Positions 20,290 through 32,300 of a stretch of DNA of 64,000 nt are shown in pieces. The notes under the pieces are model-generated. The model was not told the origin of the DNA. It did no database searches and saw only the letters and a list, made by a program, of their open reading frames with translations. The DNA comes from Telmatactis stephensoni. Lineage: Eukaryota > Cnidaria > Anthozoa > Actiniaria > Isophelliidae. The stretch's first letter is position 1. Every line of letters starts with the position of its first letter. The stretch covers positions 62,001 through 126,000 of the forward strand of contig JALIZF010001759.1 in the NCBI GenBank assembly GCA_029948255.1, in the 5' to 3' direction. The translations under genes were made by a program, and so were the position numbers.

Positions 20290-22262
20290 TGAATATTTCA
20301 AGAGTATTGAAAAGCCGATTCTGCATAACATTTGCATAAAAACTCTGAGGCGCTGCTGAAGCTCAGGCATCGAAAGCTTCTCTATGGGTAATTGTTTGTC
20401 TTTTATGATAATATTTACGGGTGGAAAAGTTGTTTCGTCTGTTCTAAAGACGTGAACCATGTTTGTTGATAAAAGTCGACAGGTTCTACTGAATGCTCAC
20501 AGACGTGGGACTATGTGTGCGGTGTGTGTTATAATAGTTACAGGTGACTAAGGCCCGGGTCGCACTAGGGAAGAATTTCAGAACAATTCTGTTTAGTTTA
20601 GCACAAACTGTCAAAATTCTGTCAACACCGTACCGAAACAAGTGCGACCGATTTGTTTCGAAATGTTCTGAAATTGTGTTTCGTAACAAAACTTCAAAGC
20701 GGCCGCTGTACTGCCTTTTAGCCCTACGTTTGCAGTTCAACAAACAAAACGGTGATAAAAACGTCAATCATTATTTCCGCCACTGCATTAAGAAAGAACT
20801 AGAATGTTGCTCATATTACCGTTTTATCTTCTTCGCTCGTGATCGCTCTGACCGTGCTTTACAACTGTTCTGATCAAGGATGAATCCTAACTATTCTTAC
20901 TTGGCAACATCCAGAAGCGCCGTCGACGTCGACGTCTTTGAATAGCATGCCTTCTTTGAATCATTGTCAATATTTGTAGCCGTGAAGCCCTGTTTCTTTG
21001 AATGCATGCCAACAATACAAATACAGCTCGTTGGATATTTCCAGCTGTAAAAGTGAAGCTCAGGAACAGATACAAGAGCGATAGAAGTTGTAAATCTTTT
21101 AAATGCATCTTGAACAATCAAATAAATGATCTACTGACTCAACCACCTCGGCTCGAAAGCTTGAAAAGCGCGCCAAAAGTTAATTGTCATCCGATATTTC
21201 GATATTTCGATATGCGATATGTACTTTTGTTCTGTCATCACTAGTTTTGTGTAAATACAGTTTGGACCATAGTGCGACCACAAATAAAGTGAGACGGAAT
21301 TGTTACGCCAATGTTTCACTCGGTGTTTGTACTGAACATGTTTGAAACAATTCGAAAAATCGGTCCTAGTGCGACCCGGGCCTAAGGACAGGTTTTGAAT
21401 ATTATATATTGAGGTCATCTTTGTTGAAAATGATTCCGGCTTGTGCAATTTGAAAATCTTGATTTTAAACTGCACTCGTGATATTTTTTTCGATTTCCTT
21501 TTAATTTAAGGAATAAAAAACGGTTTCCCGTGTTTTGATCAGGCTATCGGACATATAAAATGATCATCAGACATTTTTTTGATCAAAGACAATTTAAAAC
21601 ATGCGAACATGCTTCAATAAAATAACTCTTATATAACGCGCGCTCTGATTGGCTGAAAACCCGTGTTTGATGAGAGTATCAAACACGCTCACGTCAATTT
21701 GTTTTTTCGCCAGTGTTTTCTTTTTTCTATTTTCGTCTATTTGCGTTTTAGTTATTTTATAAAAGAAATAAGAAACGATTTTTTATTCCTTAATTAAATA
21801 GGCCAGGTTTTCTCATGATAAAATTATTCGGAATTTGGAGTCGGGGATTGATTGATTAACATAAATTTCATTTTCAAAAACAGCAAAAGCTTTTCACAAA
21901 GAAAATGAAAAGTCCTCCATTCATTCAACAAAAGACTAAAAAATCCTTTACTGATCTCAATTTCCTTAAACTTGAATTCCCCCGCGTGAAAACTGAAAGA
22001 AAGATAGAAAAGTTCAAGGAAAATTGTCTAATCTAGAATAATTTTAGTTATCAGAATCAAAAGATCGATAAGTCTGACTTTTTCTGTATTTTTCTCCAAC
22101 TGATGAAAATAACGATCACGCGAACCTCAATGCCGAGCCTCGCTCTCTTAGTATTATTACAGCGCAACTGTAACTCAAATTAAAGCTTATAACTTACATT
22201 CGATTATCACAGCAAACTACGTCCGGCGTTTCGCTGCAGCTTCGGTTCCCGGCCTCAGATGT
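20290..22262. repeat. Duplicon, arrangement B-C-A (permuted copy of 45372-47017)
   Basis: Blocks B (from TGAATATTTCAAGAG), C (ending CTCTCTTAGTATTA) and A (AGCGCAACTGTAACTC to GATGTAC) are all shared with intron 2 of PgsAA copy 2, where the order is A-B-C. The copy 1 block begins and ends exactly at the A/B junction of the other. A minus-strand ORF in block B (20460-20290, MVHVFRTDETTFPPVNII...) is conserved at 45660-45490 and may be an old exon. A Harbinger-like element (20552-21382) splits this copy. Confidence 0.8.
20552..21382. mobile_element. PIF/Harbinger-like non-autonomous element, 831 bp
   Basis: TIRs of 18 bp (GGCCCGGGTCGCACTAGG) with TAA on both sides (20549-20551, 21383-21385). 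The sister duplicon at 45741-45755 reads GTGACTAAGGACAGG without the insert. A 3-bp TWA duplication and GG-starting ends fit PIF/Harbinger. GTCGCACTA recurs subterminally. A minus-strand ORF with an Arg run followed by FWMLP (about 20900-20945) may be a relic of the nuclease N terminus; no DDE motif is visible. Confidence 0.8.
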
Positions 22263-22952
22263 ACATAAAGGTTCAAACGCTAGGGCGAGGGTTTGCATTG
22301 AAATTCAATGCAAACCCTCGCCCTTTTTGAAGGGTCAATGTTTGTGCAAATAGGAATATATATAAAGCTTCAAACGCTAAGGCGAATTTCGATCAATGCA
22401 AACCCGAGCCCGTGCGTTTGAAGTGGTTTAAAAACTAACCAAACCCTATTTTTATTGTTTCAATGCAAAAATTTTGGAAATAAGAACACAGATCATCGGA
22501 TTTAAGTTATATCGAGTGATTTATATGTGCATCAAACTAACGTCCAACGATAGCTGTGTAGAGATAAAGCTTCTTAAAATTCCGTCATTGTCAACGATTT
22601 ACCGGATAGCATGCAAAGTGGTAAGTGAATGGACCGTAAGATGCTAAGGGTTGAGGGTTCGATGCTCGGTAGGGTCGATTCGTAAGATATCATTTGCGAT
22701 GTTTTAATCGTTAGAATAGTCAATTCCTTAAATTTCAAGACTTTCGGACTTCTAGTGCGTGTCTGAAATTTCAAATGTGCATTGAAGGTAAAAGCTCTCA
22801 AATGTGTGTTTTAATAACTAGCTTGACAAAAAAAAAAACCTAATGCAGGTCTATGCAGGTCTTGAATTCAAAATTCAAAACCTGTCCCGGGTCTTCCCCG
22901 AAATTCAAAACCTACATTAAACACTGGAAATAGGGTGTGGTTAGTTTTTAAA
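22263..22952 (-). mobile_element. Family E TIR element, copy d, with outer palindrome
   Basis: Starts with the palindrome ATAAAGGTTCAAACGC...AAATTCAATGC... (22263-22325), then a segment shared with 19915-20017, then the TIR-bounded unit 22427-22952. It lies just upstream of PgsAA copy 1. Confidence 0.75.
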
Positions 22953-23009
22953 CACTGTAAATGATAAATACTACTAATCAATAATGTCACTGACATGAAG
23001 ATAGTCCTA

Positions 23010-23260
23010 AAAAGATTACATTCATGGAGACGGATTGGTGGTTTTTGATATATTTGGCTATTTAAAGTACTTGAGAGAATAAAGATTCAAGAGAAGAATA
23101 AATTTTAATCGAGGTTACAGGTAGCATTTTGACACTCAACTATATAAATATCAAAATGTGTTCAATTGCTGTCAAATCCTTGAGATTAACAATCGCAGTT
23201 CTTAGTGTGCTATTTAATATTCAAACGGCTTCTTTTCATTTGCCGTTGGAGGCTGTAAAG
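23010..23260 (+). promoter_or_regulatory. Promoter and 5'UTR of PgsAA-like copy 1
   Basis: This block is conserved upstream of copy 2 (43878-44153), unlike the flanking transposons. It holds a good TATA box, CTATATAAATA at 23140-23150 (CTATATAAACA at 44031-44041 in copy 2). With initiation about 30 bp downstream, the first ATG would be 23261 rather than the in-frame ATG at 23156. Confidence 0.55.
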
Positions 23261-23336
23261 ATGACGAGAAATAAGATTGCTTTACATATACTAATTACCG
23301 TGGTGATTTTCTCATATCATTTCGTGGCAACCAAAG
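23261..23336 (+). CDS. pgsAA: PgsAA-like copy 1 exon 1: signal/anchor
   Basis: Encodes MTRNKIALHILITVVIFSYH and a few more residues, ending in phase 1 at AAAG|GTAAAC. The frame is open back to 23156 (MCSIAVKSLRLT...), so a longer N terminus is possible. Confidence 0.8.
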
Positions 23337-26300
23337 GTAAACTTGTGTGATTGGTAAATATTCCCCTATTCATAGCTGCCGTTACTAATTGTATGTCTTA
23401 TTCAAGATGAGCGACTTTCTAGCAAATCGAACTGAACTAAGCTAAGTTTAAGTTTAATAGGACTATTAATACGAGACCAAAGACGACGCGTCTTACATAG
23501 AGTAGATTTCGTATGACTGTAAATACGGTGACAGACGGTCACGGAAGGAATTTCGAATGTTTCGTATAGACAACACGTCACTGACACAGCCACGGTACTA
23601 CGGCGCGGTCCGTTTCACACTCAAACGAAATCTGCTCTAAGAGATACCTCGCCGTATAAACGACGTCTTTATTTAGTGAATAAATTCGTCTCTTCTACGT
23701 GTGTAAATTTTTAATTGAAATCCAAGCTTTAGAGCCATCGGCTCATCTTCAGGGATTGATTACATGAAGAAGTGCAAATACGTTACAAAACAAACAATGT
23801 GTACACGTTTTTCATATTACAGCGCGCTCAAGTTATGTTCGAGCATATAAAACTAAGATGATAAAGTTGAGCGCGTGCACTACATAAAACATGTTAACAA
23901 CGATTATTTCTTTAACAAATACAGATAATTGGCAGGACGAATCCTGCCAGAGTCTCTGTTGCGTTCTCATTTTTAGCAGTACACCATGCCTCCTTCCATC
24001 TCCTTCTTGTCGTGCAATTTTCCACTTTCTATTCTAATGCCAGCCCAAGAGATCTCATAGTCTTGGGAGAGTACGTGCTTTGACAGTGCTGATGTTTCTA
24101 TCTTCACAAGTCTAACGCTAGCTTGATGTGTTCTTTTTGCCTGATGCCTAATGAGCGTCGACCGGTTTCTCCAATATACACTGCTTCGCAATCACGACAC
24201 GGAATTTCGTACACTACACCTGCAGTCTTCTTTTCTAAAGGGATGTCATCTTTTGGTTTGGAAAGCAGTTGTCTCAGCGTGCACAGAGGTTTGACGCACG
24301 TGTTGATGTTATAGTCGTCAAGAACTCTCTTGATTCGCTCCGTAGTTCCCTGTACGTAATGCAACGCCGCAAAACCACAGTATCTCTTCTCTTCATGCTC
24401 GTCATGATCCTTTTCTTTGTGACGTCTCAATTTCGATCTAATAAATTGTTTAAAATAACCATGTCCTTCGTGGAGGGAGTGGAATACACGCTGCCTTTCT
24501 TTGATCTTGTCTTGTTCTTTGCTTGGGATGGATTCAGCTCTATGGAATAAAGTTTGAACTACAGAAGCTTTGTGCTGTTTTGGATGGTGGCTGTCAAAAT
24601 TTAATTACCTGTCAGTGTGATACACAGCGATGTCTATACTCCCATCTTCACTGACGCGGATGTTTAACGTATCCAAGAACGGTAGGCCTTCCGTGAGATA
24701 TCTTTCAAGGGTAAACTGGATGTTATGATGTTGTGAATTCAGATGTTTGTGGAAATTATCTATATCGGCTTTATTGATCGCGTGCGCGCTCAACTTAAGT
24801 ATCTTAGTTATATATGCTCGAGTGCAACCCGAGCGCGCTCTTATATGAAAAACGTGCACACATTGTTTGTTTTGTAACGTATTTGCATTTCTTCATGTAA
24901 TACCATGATCACCTCGGGATCTATTGTTTTTGGAGGGACGTTTAATCGCTAACATCCCTTCCTCATGAATAGAAAGAGGGAAAATTAGTTCTAATATTCC
25001 CTCATTAATTATGAATGAGGGATGATTAGAACAAATCGTCCCTCATCCATAATTAATGAGGGACGATTAGAACTAATCGTCCCTCATGTTATTCATGAGT
25101 GGTTGTCCCTCATTTAACGCAATCATCGGGACGATCGATCGGTACAACTTTGCACGCTGTCCCGAAATTGTTCATTGTAAGTATATAACAAAGAAATCTA
25201 TTTTCGAAAGTCCCCAGAGAACAGGGTTACGCACAATTGGTAAAAGAATTAGCTAGAATTGTATAATATTTTCAAATTTTGGATGAACAAACAGCGAAGT
25301 ATATTTTCGTTTATTTCCTCGGTGATCATGGTATTACAACTCTGTTGGGATTGGGTTGGGATTCAACTCTGCCTGGGGGACAAAACAATGAATTTTGATT
25401 CTCAAGAGCAAAAAAAGCCTTTTGTTTTGTTCCCCCGATGGAGCTGCTTTGTGGTCACTATACTAGTGTTATATAACACCACAATGTACCCCTCATTAAG
25501 TATACTGTATTATGCTATAAGGCCAATTTGCACTTTATGATTGTTGGCCTGATATTTTAACAAGCTTTGTTCAGGAAAAAGAAGAATCTGCCTGATACAC
25601 AGGAATTGGCTACAAATTCTTTCGTTTCGGGCTGATTTTTTGAAAGGAAAATCAAATTAATTGGAGGCCAAAAAAAAAAACCAATGGATTTCAAATGGGT
25701 TATAGTATTATACCATAGTGTACCCATCTCATAGTATACTGTACTATGCTATGGTGTTATACCATAGTGTACCCATCTCATAGTATAATGTACTATGCTA
25801 TAGTATTATACAATAGTGTACACATCTCATAGTATGCTGTGCTATGCTATGGTATTATGCTATAGCGAACCCATTATATATTATGCACTGTTACCAGAGT
25901 AGGTTATGTTTCCCTTAACCCGCCAAAACTCGCCATAACTTGCAGAGCTCTGAAAGGGCCAGTTTCACTTAACCCGCTTAAACCCGCCCAAACTCACAAT
26001 AACCCGCATAGCTCTAGTTTCTCTAGTTTTCTAGTTTAGCTGCCAGTTTCCCTTAACCCGCCAAAACTCGCTGAAACTCGCAGCGGGTTAAGGCGAGATC
26101 AGATCCCAGAGTAGGCCTAGAATTGTATAATATTTTCAAATTTTGGATGAACAAACAGCGAAGTATATTTTCGTTTATTTCCTCGGTGATCATGGTATTA
26201 CAAAGTAATACCATGACTTCTTCGGGATATTAGTGATTAAATGTCCCTTCAGCCTCGGGAGGTTTAGTAAAAGTCCCTCGGCCTACGGCCTCGGGACTTC

Positions 26301-29300
26301 CACTAAACCTCCCTCGGCTTCGGGGACATTTAATCACTTATATCCCTCAGGGTCATGGTATTATTATAAGTAATAGCATGGTTGCCTCGGATTCTATTGT
26401 TCCGAGAGGAGCATTTGATGGCTAAATGCCCCCTCACTGCTACTAATCGAACCTCATGCATAAGCATTAGGTACGATTAGTAACTAATCGTACCTCATGC
26501 ATAAGCATTAGGTACGATTAGTAACTAATCGTACCTAATGCATAAAACATGAGGTACGATTAGTAACCAATCATACCTCATGTTTATGCAAGAGTCCAAC
26601 TATGGATACGTCCCTGAGAAATTTCCTGAGGACACATCCGCAGCTAGCAGTACTTGAATTATGCAAATTAGCTTCAAGTAACCTTTCAGTGTAGTCTAAA
26701 CCATGTGGGATGGATTACAATACTATTCAGCATGCTTGTCACATTTGGGATGGACTGGAATAATCTTGCGCATGCGTGGCACGACAATGTTATCACACAA
26801 CGCTTTTTTATTTTCAATATTATTTGGTGAATATAAATAACTGTTTTAGACAAGTGAGTTGTAACGAGGCATTGTTTCCTTTGTGTTAGGTCTTTCTTGC
26901 ACTTAGTTTTGTACTGTTCTGGTTGAGTGATAGTGTCTAAATAGAGTTCCCTAGAGTAATAACAGCACTTTTAATTTATTCATTTGTAACTTGTTATTTG
27001 GTCCAAATCGTTCTAGTTTTCCTATATACTTCCTCGGCAACCATACTATTACAAAGTAATAGCATGGCTATTTCGGTTGATTAGTGATTAAATGTACCCT
27101 CAGCCTCGGGAGGCCCTCTAAACGGTTTAGTAAAACCTCCCTCGGCTTCGGGTACATTTAATCACTAATCAACCTCATAGCCATGCTATTACTTATAATA
27201 ATCAATCCCTGAAGATGAGCCGATGGCTCGAAAGCTTGGATTTCAATTAAAAATCTACACACGTAGAAGAGACGAATTTCGTCCCTCATTATTACGAAAA
27301 TATCTGCGGTACGCAGTATAGCTGATATTGCTGGGTTGCATCCATACCTTCGGGAATCCAAAGACAATGAAGCGGTAGCCATGTTGGATGAACAAACAAT
27401 ACACGCTAATGAGAAATCTTTTGTTGAAGTTCATCCAAGATGGCTGCCGTGACGTCACATGCAACCCAAGAATTTGTTTTCTGCACGTTTCGTTAAGAAT
27501 TTGTTTTGGTAGTGTACAATAGTTGTTGTTTTAATGGTCTCTTAATGAGTCATTGTTGGTGTAGTATAAATAGGAGTAATTGCACGTGTTTCGTCCTTCG
27601 GGTCAACCAACGCTATACGACACCGTACTCAAGTTTTAAGAGAACACGACACGTTATGCCGGCCTCGGAAGAAGAAGGGGACTCTTCTGCCCTATCAAGA
27701 TCCATCCAAGAATCCATTCACTCCTCCATCAATGAAGCTATGAAGCGATCCATGGTAGATATCTCTAAAATCATCGATCATAAGTTTGAAGGTTTTGCCA
27801 AGTCTTTCTCTGAAGACAATTGCTCGGCCCTTGAGAAAGCTATCTTCAAAGCCAAAAGGGAGACGTTTACCTGTAAAAGCAATGGGAACCAGCAACAACT
27901 TGACCATTCTTTACAAGTTTTGGAGAAGCTCGACGATTCTTCCCGGTATCTCAAGAATAAGTCATATGAAAAGGTGAAGCGTGCCCTGGACGAAGGTTCA
28001 GAATTGGTTTTGAAACGGATAAAAGCGATCAAGCTCGCGGACAAGAGTGATTACGGTTGGGCTATGGTAAATGAATATCTATCCGACGAGTTAGCGTCAG
28101 ATTCAGAAGATGAGAAGAGAATTTATCGCTCAGAGAAAAGAGCAGAGAGGAAGGTGAAAGAGAAGCAGCGCCAAAGAAGGGAGAAGAGGGCTAAGTTGTC
28201 AAATTCGAAGGCTTCTGGAAGTTCCGATTGCGGATACAACCACAGTAGTATCAAGAAGCTTGGACCATGTTTCAAGATAAGTACCGTTTTATTAGGATCT
28301 TGATCGTACTTGCTTTGTTTTGCTTCGGCATATTATGGTGTCGTGCCGACCAAATGCACTTCACAATGCATATTGTGTACTGTTGTTGCTGTAAATTCCT
28401 GAGAATAGTGCAGAATACGAAAATATCTGCGGTACGCAGTATAGCTGATATTTGTTTTCTGCACGTTTCGTTAAGAATTTGTTTTGATAGTGTACAATAG
28501 TTGTTGTTTTAATGGTCTCTTAATGAGTCATTGTTGGTGTAGTATAAATAGGAGTAATTGCACGTGTTTCGTCCTTCGGGTCAACCAACGCTATACGACA
28601 CCGTACTCAATTTTTGTATTCCTAATTTTGCTATTTGATTTCTATGTTTAGTGTGGAGAATTTGGCCACTTGAATGCTTCATGCCCTAAGCCCTCTGCTT
28701 CAACAAGCAAAGCGTTCAGCGATAAATGACTAGCCGAAGACGCAGACGAAGTTGAGTATGATTCCTTTTTACCTAATTTGTCGTGTCACTTAGATGAATT
28801 GAATGGTAATATTCCTAGTCGTGGCGTGAAAGGCCGTATTAGGCAATGCTATAAATTTTGGAGTGAGACTTTGCAGGCTTCTGAGTTTGTGCTTAATATC
28901 ATCGCAGAAGGTTATAGATTACCTTTTCAGGATTATCCTCCACGTTGTTTTTTGAAGAACAATAAGTCAGCCTTGTAGCATGCCCAATTTGTTAATCAAG
29001 CCATTTTAGAGCTCGTTGATAACGGCTGCATTGTGGAGCATAGTAGACCGCCTTTTTGCGTCAATCCTCTTACTGTTGCTGAGGGAAAGAAACTTCGCCT
29101 AGTTATCGATTTAAGACATGTGAATGAATATTTGGCAAAACCCAAGTTTAAATACGAAGATTTACGTTCCCTGTCTCAAATTCTAAGTGAAGGTTCTTGG
29201 TTTTTTACTTGGGACTTAAAATCTGGCTATCACCATGTCGACATCCATGAAGATCATCAGAAATATCTTGGTTTTTGTTGGCATTTTGGCAATAAGAATC

Positions 29301-32300
29301 GTTATTTCACGTTTTGCGTCCTTCCTTTTGGGCTCAGTACTGCCTGTTTTTGCTTTACCAAATTAATGCGGCCTCTGGTTAAACGGTGGCGTTCTATGGG
29401 CCATGTGTCTTTCATTTATCTGGATGATGGTTTTGGCAGCCAACCTGATAGGATTTCCGCATGCGCTGCTAGTTCCATTCAACGAAAGGAGCTCAAATTA
29501 TCGGGTTTACTTTGTAACGAAGAAAAATCTAATTGGACCCCAGTCCAAGTAGGTGATTGGCTCGGTTTTGTCATTAATACCATTTCTATGAAGTACCAGA
29601 TTCCTGCCAAAAAGTTGTCGAAGTTAAAAAGCCTTTTAGACACTTGTATTCAAGACAGTCGTTGTACTTACAGGTATCTGGCTAAGATCGCTGGCTCAAT
29701 CATTTCGTGCGCACTTGCTGTTGGCCCTATTGCTCGTCTTTTAACCCGCCAAATGTACTTGGCTATTGAGTCTAGATCTTCTTGGGACAGTGTCATTGTT
29801 TTTTCTTCTAGTTTATTAGAAGAGCTTAAGTTTTGGTTTTTGAATATTGATTGTTTCAATGGTTATTCTATTCGTCCTCCACCGGTGTGCTCTATCCATC
29901 GTTTTCACCGATGCTAGTGACGTAGCCTTTGGCGGCTATTCAGCATCTCTTGACGGGTCTTTGGTTAGTGGTATGTGGACGGTTGATGATATTGGTCAGA
30001 GTTCAACTTACAGGGAATTGAAAGCCATCTACTACGTCTGTATCGCTTATTTGGGTCAGTTAATGAAATGAAATGATATGGAATCAACACCAAGACCATC
30101 AACTGGTTACAGTCGTTCCTAACTGACAGGAAGCAACAAGTTGTGCTAAATGGTGTTTCTTCCAAAGAGGTAGCAGTGCTATCTGGAGTGCCACAAGGTT
30201 CTGTGGTTGGCCCATGCCTCTTCTTGTTCTACATTAATGATCTTCCTGAAAATCTTCTGTCAAGGATAAGATTATTTGCTGATGACACCATAGCTTACCT
30301 AGCTATTCAAACTGATGTAGACTCTGATGTCCTTCAAAGTGACCTTGACAAGCTTGCTGAATGGGCGAAATTATGGGATATGGAATTTAACGTCGATAAA
30401 TGTGAGGTCATCCATATTGGCCGAAAGCGACAACCTATTATTAATGACTACATCCTACATAACCAAATCCTACGCAGGGTAGATAACTCCAAGTACCTTG
30501 GTATCAATGTTTCCTCTGATTTAAGCTGGAACGTCCATATAAATAACATAACAAAGAAAGCTAATAACACGCTAGCCTTTCTCAGACGAAATTTACAAGT
30601 CAACTCACATGAGATCAAGACCCAAGCTTACTTTAGCCTTGTTAGACCAATACTAGAGTACGCAGCTGCGATCTGGGATCCGTACACAAAGACTAATATC
30701 AACAAAATTGAAATGATCCAACGGCGTGCAGCACGTTACGTGTGCAGAGATTATCGCAGGACATCTAGTGTTACTGACATGCTACAGCGGCTTGGTTGGA
30801 AGTCACTAGAGCATAGGAGAAAGTTTCTACGACTTGTTCTGCTGTTCAAACTACAGAATGGCCTAATTATGAATGATGGCATGCCAAAACTGGAAGCAAT
30901 GCAGAGCACCAGCAGACATACAAATTCCCGAGCGTACCAAATTCCACGTTCAAGAACAGATTATCACCTATATTCATATTTTCCAAGAACCATTAGAGAT
31001 TGGAACTCACTAGCTGAAGATATCGTACAAAAGAAAACGCTGAATAACTTTAAAAAAGCTTTAGACAATGGAACTTAACTTCACTCCGTACTTTATTTAT
31101 TTATTTCATTTTATCATTTTGATTTTTTAAAAGAACCCCAGTAAGGATTTTCATATACTGAAAGAGACTGGGCTTAGCGGAAGAAGAAGAAGAAGAAGTT
31201 ACGCAACAAGAAGGTGAAAGTGTTTACCGACAATATATCAGGGTGCTGCACGCATAGTTGCTGTTGGTAGTTCCAAGCCCCATTTGCAGCGGATCGCTTT
31301 GGATCTTTTTCAGATGTGCCTTTCTAATGGGATTGTTCTTGACGCCCAATGGATACCTCGTTCAGAGAACGAAAAGGCAGATGTGCTTAGCAGGGTCGTC
31401 GACAAAGATGACTGGTCGGTTCACCCTTCAGTTTTTAAGCTTTTGAATGCCAAGTGGGGTCCGTTTACAGTCGACCGCTTTGCCTCTTACTACAATTCGC
31501 AGCTCCCAAGGTTTAATTCACAGTTTGCATCACCGGGCTGCTGCGGTGTCGATGCTCTTGTACAAGATTGGAGCCAGGAGAACAACTGGATTTGTCCCCC
31601 CATTCACCTTATCGTTCCAGCCATTAGGGTTCTACAAGCTTGTCGTGGTCATGGTGCTCTTATTGTTCCCGAATGGCCGTCTTCGTATTTCTGGCCTTTT
31701 TTGCACGACGGTCCAGGTCGTTTTGCTTCATTCATCCAAGATGTCTTTGTCCTTCCTAAAATAGCCGATCTTTTGATCGAAGGTCCTGGTCAAAAAGCAG
31801 TCTATTCCAAAAAGAAGTCGGTATTTAGTGGCTGTCCAAGTTTTAATATGTTAGCCCTGCGTCTGGACTTTACCAGTTAGGTTTGTGAAGATTAATCAAT
31901 TTATGTCATCATTGTTATTTCAGCAATCCCCTTATGAATGTTGCAGACAGGTGTTGTAATTTGCCATTTAGGCTTGTAAACGTGAATCGTGCTCTGCCAT
32001 TTAGGCTTGTAAGAGTGAATCTTACCCTGCCATTTAGGCTGTCAATAAGAGTTTGCCATTGTTAGTTCACCATTTAGGTTGTTAATTGATCTTTTCATAA
32101 AACGTGAATCGTGCTCTGCCTTTTAGGCTGTCAATAAGTGTTTGCCATTGTTCACCATTTAGGTTGTTAACTGATCTTTTCATAAAAAGTGAATTTTGCT
32201 CTGCCATTTAGGCTTGTAAGCATGAATTTCGCCCGCCATGTAGGCTGTCAGTAAAGTTCGAGGTAACTGGATATTTTTCTTTTTCAGTTTCTTTCAGATA

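Larger units (their letters stand above)
24898..26363. mobile_element. TAATACCATG composite MITE, unit 1 (interrupted)
   Basis: The long part (24898-25336, TAATACCATGATCACCTCGG to CATGGTATTA) contains internal palindromes built on GAGGGACGATTAG. The short foldback part is 26206-26363. Between them lies 25337-26205, including an 80-bp direct duplication (25256-25338 repeated at 26118-26200). The same long-CAAAG-short order occurs at 50609-51241 and 26370-27191. Confidence 0.7.
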
